Source: Castor canadensis (Eukaryota > Chordata > Mammalia > Rodentia > Castoridae). Taken from it: a stretch of DNA of 64,000 bases. Shown here in pieces: positions 11,036 through 22,542 of this stretch. The notes under the pieces are model-generated. The model did not search any database, had not been told where the DNA came from, and was given only the letters and a program-made list of their open reading frames with translations. The stretch covers positions 20,474,001 to 20,538,000 of the forward strand of contig NC_133392.1 of assembly GCF_047511655.1 (NCBI RefSeq), read 5' to 3'. A program made the translations under genes and the position numbers. Positions within the stretch are counted from its first letter, which is position 1; the number at the start of each line of letters is the position of its first letter.

Positions 11036-12910
11036 CAATGCCTGACTATATACAGAAAAAGAAAACTTTGGATCATTTCAGGTCCGTAGTCTTACTCTGA
11101 GTGGGGTCATGGTTCTGAATTCCTGGGGGTATAAAGGGAGGGAACCAGAATGAGGTGTTTGTTTACCAAAAGCATTTAAGATTAAAAAATAAAAGACTAA
11201 AAAACTGCCTTGGGCGGTCTTGGCTTTTTTTCCATTTCCAAAGCAACTAAATAAAGTTGTGCTTTTTTACTGACCAATTTCAGGAGGTAAGTGGTGAAGT
11301 TGCCTCAGAAATTCTATTTGGCGCACTGAATGAGCTCTGGATTGAAATCAAAGCTTATTTTGGTAAAAAAAAAAAAAAAAGCTTCTTTTGCACCCCCCCC
11401 CCCACCTTCCACCAAGGCAACTGAGAATGTCTCATTGCACAGCCTGACAATAGAGTCCAGGGAAAGTGCCAGGATTTCCCTGCTCCTCTCACCTCCCAGA
11501 TCGTATCAAGTTTAAGATGCCATTGGCTACAAGTTGCATCGCTGTTTTAAGCATCACTAAGAAAGAAAAAATCTGCCCATTAAATTATGATGTAATGCCA
11601 ATATGCCATCAATCATAGGACACATCCTAATTTCAGTGACGTTAAAATGTGACAAAAAATATATTAGAATTGCTAGTCTGTGGTAACTGTTTAGTCAATC
11701 AACTCTTTCTCTAGCTTAACCTTTTTAAGATTCATCTTCCCCTTTAAAAAATGAGAGTAATCCTAGTACCTGCCTCAGAGGGTCGTGAAGATTTCATAAG
11801 TTGGATCATGCAAAGTACTCAGAACATTCCTGGGCACACAATAAATGCTCAATTAGCTATTGTTACTATTCACTTTATACCCCTGAAATCTACAAACACT
11901 TGCTCAATTGAAGTACCGCCAGGGAAAAATAGCACAACAATGCCCACACATTGCAAACCATAATTTTAGAGAAATAAAAGCAGGCCACATTGGGAAGATG
12001 GTAACAGATCTTTTCTCTCTGCCTTGGTCTCTTGGGTGATTTTTCAAGTACACTCTGACTCCCACAGAAAAGCACCAGACTGGTCTGGTAATTATTCTGT
12101 TGTGGAAAGAGTTTTTGCATTCATGATGCTCTTGTGGATACTTTTTGCCAAGTTTTTTGTTGCTCTAAACACTTCCTGGAGCCACCCCAGGCATAGAAGG
12201 ATTCTGACCTTAGAGGGATGCCAGGCAGGGTTCAATGCAAACAATCCATGCTGTGCATGGACCAGATGGCTCCACAGAGCAAACCCTGTTATTTCATTCA
12301 CAAAAAGTCAGAACTAAGCTGACTTCCCTATTTTAATCCAAACAAATGGAAAAGTGAGCATCCCTGTCTTGATATGCAGTCACATCTTGATGCAACTCAA
12401 TTTTGCAAGTAGATGAACATAGGTGCAAATGAGAATTCCCTAAGTAATAGCTGCTTAGCTGTACATAGCTCAGAAAAAACCCCCAAGGGCAAGCCTCCAA
12501 GTCCACATATGTTCTCCAGTATCTTGGAAACTCTTGCATTTTGTTGTCCTTAGACTTCTACTATCCCTAACTTCCTCCTGAGGTTATTGAGGAAAAAGAC
12601 ATTTGAATGATTAGAATGTTATTTAGCTGGCACTTATTTAAAGGCACACGGCTGTTTTTACCCCAACCGAGCTTGATCAAAAAAGAAACTGTGCGGGAAC
12701 TGGCACACTGAGGCTTACGATGCCTGGATACAGAATTTGAAAAAGTTCTGGACTGGAATTTAGGAGACCTAAGTTCCATTTTCTCTTTTGGGTGACCTAA
12801 GTGTCACCTCCCTCCTTGTCTGATTCTTAGGTTGCCAATTTATAGAGCATCGTGTAGCCCTAATTGTCTATGAGTAAGGAAATTAGTAAACCTATGAATC
12901 TGTTGAGCAT
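11036..12910. other. Intergenic; MIR relic at 11735-11875
   Basis: No gene is seen. About 11735-11875 resembles the MIR core and tail ('cctgcctcagagggtcgtga', 'acaataaatgctcaattagc'). An A-run and a C-run lie at 11365-11405. The rest appears unique. Confidence 0.45.
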
Positions 12911-13125
12911 CTTTTTTTGGGCAGTACTGGAGTTTGAACTCAGGGCCTCATGCTTGTTAGGCAGGTGCTCTACCACTTGAGTCACTCCGTCAATCTTTTT
13001 TTGTGTAGGGTATTTTTGAGATAGGGTCTCGAAATGTTTGCCAGGGTTGACTTTGAACCACAATCCTCCTTATCTCTGCTTCCCAAGTAACTGGGATTAC
13101 AGGCATGACCAGTGATCCAGCTCTA
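12911..13125 (-). repeat. Composite B1-ID SINE, antisense
   Basis: Read on the minus strand, a B1-like part ('catgcctgtaatcccagtta') is followed by an A-rich linker and an ID-like part ending with the A tail (the T-run at 12911). It has the same order as the sense composite copies. Confidence 0.9.
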
Positions 13126-13139
13126 CTGGACATCTTTAA

Positions 13140-13535
13140 ATGCCACGTGATGGCTAATTTTATGTGTCAGCTGTCTAGGCTGTGTTCAGTTGTTTGGCAC
13201 ACAATAGTCTAGATGTTGCTGTGAAGATACTGTAGATATGATTAACACTGACCATTAGTTGACTTTAAGTAAAGCAGAGTATTCTCCATGATGTGTGTGT
13301 GAGCCTCATCTAATCAGTTGAAGTAGGTAAGAGCAGAGACTCTTATGGTTTCCTGGAGAGGAAGGAATTCTGCGTTAAGAATGTAACATAGAAAATTTTC
13401 CTGAGTTGAAATCCTGTTGGCTCACTCTGCAAATTTCAGACTGAAGCCTGTAACACCAGCTTTTATTTGAATTTCCAGCCTGGTGACTTGCCCTATGGAT
13501 TTCAGATCTGCCAGCTCCCATAATCACATAAGACA
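13140..13535. mobile_element. Old interspersed repeat, probably LTR-derived
   Basis: Wording such as 'gatggctaattttatgtgtc' and 'gcctcatctaatcagttgaa' is familiar from an ancient mammalian repeat that I cannot assign to a family with certainty. It has no reading frame. Confidence 0.4.
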
Positions 13536-14138
13536 ACTTAAAAAATCCCTTTTTTTCCCCTCCCCTAAAACCACATACCCTGACTTACCATGCACTTGAC
13601 CTTCTTACCTGACCATCTGAGCTTTTGGCTTATTTTTCCATCCTTTCTATTCTCAACTTTACATTTCTAGTTTCAACCTTGTGTTTTTCTCCTAGATGAC
13701 CAGGATTTAAACTTTCTTTTCGGCTCTGGGTGCCGTTTATTTCCCTGAATAACATTTCCTCTCATTTGTCTCCAACCCTGAGACCTCATGGATTGACCCA
13801 GAAGGACCTGAACAGGTATAGCAGAGCTCAGCTAGGTACAAGCATGACTGTCCACATGGGCTCCAGAGCTTCTGCCTTTTTGTGCTTCAGTGGCTTAGAG
13901 CTTTCTTGCCCTACATGCTTCTGCTCAGAAACCACATTCTTTACGCAGTGTTCTTATACTTTTACAAAGGGTTAAAAACGGTTGAATTCATTTCTGTCTC
14001 TGGGTGTTATATTTGTTATTCATGTCTCAGGAGATGTGGTTACAGGAGGACATGTTTGTTAATTAAAAGGGAGTGTGTGCAATCACCTTTACTTATTTGC
14101 AAAAATGATTTTTAAGAGTAAGCATGGTTGTGTGAGTG

Positions 14139-14170
<32 letters not shown>

Positions 14171-15344
14171 AATTCACAGTAAATGTTTGCAAAGCTCCTA
14201 CAGATCCCTGGAAGGAAGGTACTGGACTAAAGCCAAGAATTATTAGAAATACAGGCACTACTATTGTTGGTCATACTCTAAAATACTCTTATCACATAAC
14301 AAGTGTTTGCCTTTATAAGAGGCACCTCATAGGAGGCTTAGGACATATTAGGACTTCAATGTGTTGCCCATCTGTCAAAATCTAAAGGGTTCTATATATG
14401 GTCTCCCAGTCTGTGGTGTGTTTAAGCCATTTAGGTATTTTCCTCTCCCTTGTACTCTATTGGAATCAGGCTGAGCTCATGTTATACAACACTGCCGGCT
14501 CTTTCTGTAATGAGCAACTTATAAGGAGAAGGCAGTAGAGGAACAAAGCCACCTGGCCTTTGCCAGCCCCTCCATGCTCCAGTGCACCTGCAGAGAGCTC
14601 CCAGGGCTCAGCATGGAAGAGAGATGGCTTATTATATTTCATTGCGTGAGATGACACAGTGCCTTTCCAGGACAGGCTGGACTAAAATCTCTGCCTTTGT
14701 TTCTTGGCCAGGTTTTATCTAAAATCTCCTGGGACTTAGGGATCACCTAGCAGATGCCTCATTGAACCCATCTCTTACTCTTGCCTCACCTGCTTTGAGA
14801 AATTTGACCGACTCAGACATAGACATGACATATTTATAGGAAGCTCTCAGTGATCAGTGTCTCAAGAGATTGCAAGGTTAAATTGGGGGAATGTCATGTG
14901 CTGGTTTTATGCCTCAGTAGAGCTTGTTCATGTTAGACCCATTGGTGTGTTAAATCAGGCTGAAGTTTTATTTCTATGTCTTAATTATAAGAAAAAATAT
15001 CACTCTCTTTCCCATTGCCTGCAATTGCTAGAGTGGGAGGAGTTATCAGTTAGGTTCCTTTCTGATGAGAAAGAAAATTTTGAAAGAAAAGGAAATGTAT
15101 TGGGACAACTAACTAAAAAGCCTAGGGCTGGGCTGGCTTCAGGAGTGACTAGCTTATGGCTCAAATGAGGTCATCAGGACTTGGTTTCTCTCCATTTCTA
15201 GGCTTTACCTTCTGTTAGATTGGCTTCATTTTCAACCTCCATGTGGTAGGCCCAGGCAGTTCCAGACTCCCCCTTGTGGTGGCAAGATGGTGCAATAGTT
15301 CCAGCCTCTACAGAATAAGGCTTCTATGGAATAAGTCAGCTTTA
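13536..15344. other. Intergenic; (GT)n at 14141-14170
   Basis: No gene is seen. A GT microsatellite sits at 14141-14170. The remainder is unique sequence with scattered short open frames of the length expected by chance. Confidence 0.5.
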
Positions 15345-15678
15345 ATGTAATAAAAACCTGAGGCTCATCAATTTATAAGGAGGAAAGGTCTATTTTGGCT
15401 CATGGTTTCAGAGGGTGGCTTTGGGCTTGTGGCAGACAGTACATTATAGCAGGAGTGCATGGTGGAGGAACTGCTCACTTTATGGCAGCCAGGAAGCAAA
15501 GCAGGGGACAGAGTCTCAGTATCTCCTTCAAGTGCACACTTCCAATATCCTAACTTCTTCACATTAAGTCCCACATCACAAAGGTCCTATAACCTCCAAG
15601 TAATGACATTGGGTGTCAACCAAGCCTTTATCACATGGGCCTTTGGGGACTTTCAAGATCCAAACTATAACATTAGGG
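15345..15678 (-). mobile_element. MaLR LTR, antisense
   Basis: On the minus strand this matches the 3' two thirds of a MaLR (MLT1/MST-type) LTR. Diagnostic pieces on the plus strand are 'ataaggaggaaaggtctatt', 'catggtggaggaactgctca' and 'catgggcctttggggacttt'. No internal sequence accompanies it. Confidence 0.75.
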
Positions 15679-15687
15679 GTCAACAAT

Positions 15688-15905
15688 TTTTTTTCCATAA
15701 GGGTATAAGATAGGAAATAGTTTAGGATTTGTGGAGCATATGGTTTCTGTTCCAACTACTCAACTCTGCTGGTATAGTGCAAAAGTGGCTATAGATCATA
15801 CATTAAGTGAGTGAGCATGGCTGTGTTCCAATAAAACTTTATTTACAAAAACAGGCAGTGGGCCAGATTTGGCCAACAGACTCTAGTTTGCTGACCTCTG
15901 GAACT
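15688..15905 (-). mobile_element. hAT-Charlie MER relic
   Basis: Carries 'ccaataaaactttatttaca' and 'gggccagatttggccaacag', followed by 'gtttgctgacc'. These are hallmarks of an abundant non-autonomous hAT element in mammals. It directly abuts the MaLR LTR. Confidence 0.75.
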
Positions 15906-18232
15906 ACAGGGTTGTTGGAAAAAATCTACTTAGCCAAAGATTAATCTGCTGGTTTCCCTTGTGATTAGGAGTGATTGTATGACTGAATTCTTGCTGGTGG
16001 GAATTATGCTTGAAAAGTTTGAACTTCTCTGGGTCAAAACTTGCAATCAGCAGATCTATACCTTCACATTCTCCTTACCTTCTGAAGATGGAGCCATAGG
16101 TAAAGGAGTCTGATTTCTGAATCACTATGGGGAATGGAGCCAACCATGAACAACTGCTTCAGATTGTTATGCAAATAGGAAATAGATTTCTATTGTGTCT
16201 GAGTCATTATACATTTTGTATCTATTTTTAGCAGAGCTTGCCTACCTTAAATAGTGTAGAAGTTGGTGTCAGAAAGGTAATAAGAATGTGTGAAAATGAA
16301 AATATATGAAATACCCAAAATAAGTGGCACTTAGTAATTGTGCAAAGGGAGATAAGAAAACAAGAATAGCTGCAAAAATGGTGCCCTGTGTTATGCAGCA
16401 GCAAAACATTTCTTAAAAATTTTGCCCACTATCATTTGGAAGTCCAACCAAATATCTGGTGAGCCTGTAACTCTAAGGAAAGCCATTATAAAGAGACAGA
16501 ATGCTAGAGTGTGTTTGAGTTAAATTCCTTGCTGCTTATAACAAGTTATTACTAGAAAAATATGATCCCTATTAATAACTGACTAGTTTATAGGAAGAAA
16601 TGAAAGGTAACAAAGAGAATGCCTAAATTTGGAAAAGCCTGTTGATTCTGGCCCACAAACTGGGGATGAACACACATACACACATGCACACACACAATTA
16701 AGAATTCTCAGTTAGCTATAGAAGCTCTGCAGCAAATTAAAAGGATGTAGCCTTTGCATTCAAATCTGTCATCCAGATGGTCCAAGGTTAGCTTCCATTA
16801 AATGGAGAGAAAGCTATGGAGACAAGGAAGCAAATAGCAGAGGCTTTAGAATTAGGTCTAGCAAGGAACTATAGGTGTGGTTACTGGCACTTAGAATTTA
16901 CTGGAAGCTAATAAATGAGAAATTTACTCTTTGTGAGGAAATGGTATTACCAAAGAAATCACAGGCCCATATGAAGTAACTTTTGATTGGTTAAGTCTTA
17001 ACTTGTATGAGCAGGAAATGGACTAGAGAGGGTGTACGGTCTTCAAGGAGGGGACTCCAGAAGAGGCCCAAATGGATGATGGACAAGAAGGGATGTCCTA
17101 GAGGGTACAGTAAGGCAGGTAAAGAAAAATGATTAAGAATTTCCTCACAGAGAACAGGTTAAGGGATAAACAAGAGTCTTAAGCCCCCTTGCAGACAGTT
17201 TTCACATTGTCCACCAAGCAGGATCCTATCACCATGTCTTTTTTCTGTATGGGAGTCTTATTATCAAGTTCCTGTTCAACTATGGTATAGTGGATACATG
17301 TTAGAGGGGCAGATAACTGATCTTTTAACTAATAAATTGTGGAACCATGGAGCTACATATAAAACTGATCAAGAAAACATTGTATCCTCAAACATCCTGA
17401 ATTTAGAGGTGAGTGTAGTGACAGATGGAACCATGGGTTATCTTCCTTGAGGAATATAGTCTCTGTGTAGGTAAAAGGGTAGTAATGGACTATTAGTATG
17501 TAGAAGAGTAGACTGTAATAGACTGAGGGCTGCTTATTAAAAATCCATTTATTGAAGATTCATTTCTCCTCTGGAAGCACACAGGTTTCTGGGACATACA
17601 GTAAGTCAGTGTCATGAGTGAGCTATGTCATTAACACATACCAACATGTATGTGCCCTTCCACAATGTTAGAATTTATTGTCTATCAATAGATTCATGAG
17701 ATGCAGCAGTTTCATTGGCTTACTTCACCAAGTACTGCTGAGTTCACTTGGTAGTTGTGACCATAGTGATTGCAAATTCTTTATTCCCTTCTAATTTTAA
17801 TCACAAATATCTATAACATTTAAATCACACATCATACTTCAAGCAGTTTTATTAGGTTACAGAGAGTTGGAAAAGAGTAAAGAGGCCATAAGAATGCAAG
17901 AAGTCAAAGTAAAGAATCGATACAAATGCAAAAGTCACTGCAGGAGGTATCAGGATATCAACCCTTCCTAGGCTGTCAAATCAAAAGGCCAGAGGGCAGA
18001 TTTGAAGTGGGTGGTGTGGTGATGTAACAGCAGGGACTATTGATCAGATCAATTGATCAGATGTATTAGGCTGAGCTAAAGTCCAAAGATAGACAGAAGT
18101 TCTTTGCCTAGTGATCTCTGGGGCAGAGGCCATGATGATATGTTTGTTATTGAAGGATTCTCTAAGCAGCTCATTGAGGTACTTTTCCATTATTTCCCTA
18201 AGATGAATTCTGGTTCCAGTTGGTGACATCAA
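15906..18232. other. Intergenic, mostly unclassified old sequence
   Basis: AT-rich with no credible coding region. About 16100-16270 has an LTR-like tail wording ('aatagatttctattgtgtct'). A short CA repeat sits at 16671-16697. A 100-bp segment from 18139 is repeated at 19836. Confidence 0.4.
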
Positions 18233-18352
18233 AAAATGTTTTATTTTATTTTATTGTTTTTACATTTTACTCACATGTATATATATTGTTTGGGCCACCT
18301 TCTCCCTGTCCTCCACCCTGATTCTGGGCAGAACCTGCTCCACCCTCTTGTC
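18233..18352 (-). mobile_element. L1 3' end, antisense
   Basis: A T-rich start followed by 'catgtatatatattgtttgg' and a C-rich tract, the reverse complement of an L1 3' UTR terminus like that at 1340-1460 but diverged. It is a 5'-truncated fragment. Confidence 0.6.
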
Positions 18353-18406
18353 ATAAAAATGTTTTTAAACTTTGTTTTATATACACATGATAGAATCTGA
18401 AAATTT

Positions 18407-18722
18407 TAGGGTGGGGAATGGTGGCCCTATAATCTTAGCTACTTGAGAGGTAGAGACAGGAGAATCATGGTTTGAGGCCCAAGCAATAAGTTAGCAAGAT
18501 TCTATCTCAAAGAATATGCCAGGTGTAGTGGTGCTATGTGATAGGCAGAGGTAGGAGGATCATAGTCCAAGGCCGGCCCTGGGCAGAGTGAGATCCCATG
18601 TGAAAAAAAATAACTAAAGCAAGAAAGGCTGGAGGCATAGCTCAAGTGGTAGATTTTAGTACTCAGAGCAAGGCAAGCATGAAGCTCTGAGTTCAAACCC
18701 CATTGCCACCAAAAAAAAAAAA
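18407..18722 (+). repeat. Composite B1-B1-ID SINE
   Basis: Two B1-like units (starting about 18407 and 18522, each with an 'aggagaatcatgg' or 'aggaggatcatag' type core) are followed by an A-rich linker. An ID-like unit ('ggaggcatagctcaagtgg') and an A tail complete the three-part element. Confidence 0.88.
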
Positions 18723-18772
18723 GTCTATCTAAGATAGATAGATGGATAGATAGATAGATAGATAGATAGATG
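18723..18772. repeat. (GATA)n microsatellite
   Basis: AGATAGAT tetranucleotide repeat grown from the A tail of the preceding SINE. Confidence 0.95.
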
Positions 18773-18867
18773 CCATTTTAGCCTTAGGGCTTAGCAGGAT
18801 GGACACCTGTTATCTACAGTTAAGTATGGCTATGGGAGTGAGGTCTATCCAACAAAATGTGAGTGGA

Positions 18868-18950
18868 GGGCTGAAGGCATGGATCAAGAGGTAGAGTGCG
18901 GTTTGCCTTGCAAACTTGAGGCCCTGAGTTCAAACCCCAGTACTGTAAAA
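18868..18950 (+). repeat. ID-like SINE
   Basis: 'ggctgaaggcatggatcaag', 'ggccctgagttcaaacccca' and 'gtactg' define a single ID-like unit with a short tail. Confidence 0.88.
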
Positions 18951-19259
18951 TAGCTACAACAACAAAGCATGAGTGGAAATGATGGAGGCCATTTTCAGGC
19001 TAAGGAACTGGTGTGTTCCCTCCTGGCTCTCATTCCTCTTCCGCTGGCTGGATATAGATAAGGATTGAAGCCCTGGATCCCTGGATCCTAGGGTACAGTG
19101 CAGCCACAGCCAGGAGGAGCCTAAGTTCTGAATCATCACATAGAGGAGAGCTCTCTTCAGAGTGTCAGGATGAATGAAAAATAAACTCTTATTTTCATGC
19201 AATTATAACATTTTGCATGCTTGTTACCATAGCCAAGTTTCTTAAATACAAGAACGACA

Positions 19260-19535
19260 GGGCTTCTCTTTGGGTCTGCTTAACCCTTTGACTTTAGGTC
19301 TTACATTTAAGTCTTTAATCCATTTTGAGTTGATTTTTGTAACTGTAGAGATATAGGGGGTCTACTTTCATGCTTCTGCATTTGGATAGCCTATTTCCCA
19401 GCACAATTTATTGGAAGACTGTCTTTTTCCAATGTGTATTCTTAGCACCTTTGTTGAAAGTCGGATGACTGTAGATGTATGGGTTTACTTCTAGGCTCTC
19501 TATTCTGTACCATTGGTCTATGTGTCTGCTGAAGT
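19260..19535 (-). mobile_element. L1 ORF2 fragment, antisense
   Basis: Wording such as 'tttaatccattttgagttga', 'gcacaatttattggaagact' and 'taccattggtctatgtgtct' is the reverse complement of an L1 ORF2 region. It is a short relic with no open frame of note. Confidence 0.8.
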
Positions 19536-20570
19536 TATTTTAAAACCAAGTATTTGTTTTTATGCAGTCATGTCCCATGGGTCTCATCCCAGCCCCAGGC
19601 AGCTTATCAAAGTATTTCTGAGAAGTTTGGGTAACCTGAAATTTCCCATTCCTTCACATTTCCAGTGACACTTTTATTACCCTAGTGAGATTTCACTACT
19701 GCTTATAGATTGTCATTCCAGATAGTAGCCTATCAGCCTCCACCTAATCTACCATTGTTCAAATTGAAAATTTTTCCTTTTCCTTTGTCTCAAGCACAGT
19801 GAGCTCCTCCCTCTTGTGATGTAATGGCACCAACTTATGTTTGTTACCGAAGGATTCTCTAAGCAGCTTGTTGAGGTACTTACCCGTATAAAGAAAATTC
19901 TTTCCCTAAAATGAATTCTGGGTACAGCTGATAATATCATAAGACATTTTAAAAGCTTGTTTTACAAGTATATTATAGAGTAAGGCCATTTTAGCTTAGG
20001 AATAAATTAAGTTCCAGCTCCAGTAGGGTTGTCACTTATGGTTGTACAAGTTGTATGCTAAGTTATTCTAGGAGGCACATTTTGCATTTTAGTCTATGTG
20101 ATTTGTAATCCTTAGAGTTGTGTAATTCATAATGTACACATCCACATATGTCCCTGTCTCAAGGACACCCCCCCATTGTCCAATTAACTATCTTCTCACT
20201 GGCCTAATTCCATGTTCTTGGGAGAAAACATTTGTTTTGTTTTGGGGTCAGTTGTCTACTCCTATCCAATCTAATATGCTCAAATTGGAAACATCATGTT
20301 GTAGACACATGGATCCAGACTCTCACTTATTTTGGGGACCCCATGTGGGGTGGAGAGTACAAAATAATTCTTAGAGAAGGGATTTTATGAGCAGAGTAGA
20401 TATCTGAACGCATGGCATTGCCAAGAGCCAGAGATAAAAACAAAATGATAGTCAAAGGATGCAAGGAAATGTAATCTAAAATAATGTCTTTCAAACTGTG
20501 AGCAATGATCCATTAATAGGCCGTGAAATCAGTTTAGTGAGTCATACTTTTTAAAAAACATAAAATTGAA
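19536..20570. other. Intergenic; second copy of a local repeat
   Basis: No gene is seen. 19836-19950 repeats 18139-18240 in direct orientation. The rest is unclassified. Confidence 0.45.
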
Positions 20571-20571
20571 G

Positions 20572-20642
20572 ACTGGGGTTGTAATTCAGAGCACTTGCAT
20601 AGCATGCGTGAGCCCCTCAATTTGATCTCCAATCAGAGCCAT
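20572..20642 (+). repeat. ID SINE, diverged
   Basis: 'ctggggttgtaattcagagc', 'gcatagcatgcgtgag' and 'gatctccaatcagagcc' represent a degraded BC1-like ID copy. Confidence 0.75.
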
Positions 20643-21453
20643 GCAAAATTACCTAAATAAATAAAAATGAAGAGATTAGAACATACCAAAATGCAAGCCA
20701 CTTAGTAAAGGGTGAACATGGTTTTATGAAACTGTGTCTTAATTACTTATGTATATTTACTAGATTAGTATATAAAATGTGGATTGTGATGCAAACCAAA
20801 AATCTAAGTCCAAACCAACTAGTGCCCCTTACTCCTATCCACCAGCCATAGGTTTGATGTAGACACTCTGGGGACATTTATCTGTGAGGGCCTCTCTAGG
20901 TCTTTTTTCTCCAGGTGATCCTGCCATCTTGCCTAATCTGTGCTAAAACTTTGCTTTGAATCTGGCTCTTACTCCCATCCATCCAGTTCTAGACTTTCTT
21001 CCACTCAACTCCATGCCCTGGCCCAACTCTGGGAACTCCAGTCCAACTGGTTCAACTCCCCAGTGGCCCCAGGAAAGGAAAGTTGGAAAAATTAAGGCAG
21101 TCTGAGTTGCCAAGCTCAGACTTCTCTTGGCCCACTTACTGGTATATGTAAGCCCTCTTTGATTCCTTAGTCTACTCGCATCATGGCTGACAGTTAGTTA
21201 GTCTCCATCTGTAGAAGCAGGGCTTCAGTGACGTGCATGTGAGTCCAGTATCCCAATGGCATGGGGTACCTCACAGAGACTCATTTCCTGAGTAGCATCC
21301 TGTGACTACCTCTGCTTGATTAAAACATGGGTTTCTGTATAAATTTTCTGCTCTGTACTCTCAGTGCTGAGGTTCTGCATACTGACTAGTTCTTGTAAAC
21401 CAAGTTGTCCTAGGGACTGGACAGTGTCCTTCACATATCTCTCTTTGACAGGC
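20643..21453. other. Intergenic, no feature recognised
   Basis: I see no gene, SINE or LTR in this stretch. Confidence 0.4.
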
Positions 21454-21838
21454 TGTTATGGTTTGGTTCTCAAATGTCCACCAGAGGCCATGTGCTAAAG
21501 GTTTAGCTGCCAGCTGATGACATTTTTGGGAGGTGGTAGAAACTTTAGGCGGCGGGGTCTAGTTGGAGGAAGTAGGTCACTGGGGCCATGCCCTGCAAGG
21601 GTGTATTTTGCCTCTGGTCCCTTCCTTGTGCTCTCTCTCTGCTTCCTGGTTGCCATGAGGTGAGCAAACTTGCTCTGCCATGTCTTTCCCATCATGATAT
21701 TCTACTGCCACAGGCCTAGAAACAATGGATCCAAGTGACAATGGATTGAAACATCTGAAACCATGAACCAAAATAAATCTTTCCTTTCTAAAGTTGCTTT
21801 TCTTAGGTATTGTGTCACAGCAAGAGAAAGCTAACACA
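21454..21838 (+). mobile_element. MaLR LTR
   Basis: A 385-bp LTR begins TGTTATGGTTTGG and ends AACACA, obeying the TG...CA rule. The polyadenylation-signal region ('aataaatctttcctttctaa') lies near the end, as in MaLR LTRs. No matching target-site duplication is evident and no internal sequence is attached. Confidence 0.8.
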
Positions 21839-22184
21839 TAGACATAATACCCTTGTCTGAGTGAACTAAGCACAATGCAGTACCACCCTGGTGCCTGCCT
21901 ATCTTCTGGTGCCTGCCTATCTTCCAGGGCCTCTTCCTACACAGTGCCAATGGCTTGCCTACCCTCTTATTGCTCCTCCCATCTGTGGATATCTTCTTTG
22001 CTGTCCTGGGCTTACAATCTCTGGCTTCCTATACCAGCTTCCTGTTCTCTTATTTTGATAATTAATGTGGATGCTTTTCTCTGCATTCATGGCTTTCTTT
22101 GTCTTACTTCTTTCTTTTGAATAGGCTATGCCTTGGAAGGACATTCATGACTCACTCTAATAACTCCCCATCCCCTTGCCAATA

Positions 22185-22362
22185 GGGATATCAGATTTAA
22201 GAATACAGGGTATCCTGTTAAATTTATGTGTCAGATACACAAGAAATAATATTTGTATGCCCTATGTAAAATTTGGGGCATACTTCCACTAGAAAACCAT
22301 TTGTCCTTTATCTGAAATTCAAATTTAACTGAGTAGTCTGTAGTTTATCTGCCAACCCTACA
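22185..22362. mobile_element. Palindromic (fold-back) DNA transposon relic
   Basis: The left arm (22185-22250) and the right arm (22300-22362) are imperfect reverse complements of each other. 'gttaaattt' and 'cagata' in the left arm pair with 'tatctg' and 'aaatttaac' in the right. The centre carries its own small palindrome (gtatgccc / ggggcatac). A lone right arm recurs at about 8826-8885, so this is a dispersed non-autonomous element. Confidence 0.6.
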
Positions 22363-22463
22363 CCTATAGTTCCTTGCTAGAAGCATAGCCTTAAGGTCTT
22401 CTTTCTTTATTTTATATTTTTTCATTAGTAAATTAATTAGTAATTAATTAATTAATTAAATTT

Positions 22464-22542
22464 TTGTGGTGCTGGGGATGGAACCTCGGGCCTCACTTAT
22501 GTTAGGCAAACACTCTTCCACTGAGCTAAGGCCCCAGCACTC
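22464..22542 (-). repeat. ID SINE, antisense
   Basis: 'gtgctggggatggaacctcg', 'ccactgagctaaggccccag' is the complement of the BC1-like ID body. A (TTAA) stretch precedes it at 22434-22458. Confidence 0.88.

Noticed and set aside
18723..18772. CRISPR-like or regulatory array
   Set aside because: A simple GATA microsatellite attached to a SINE tail, in a mammalian genome.
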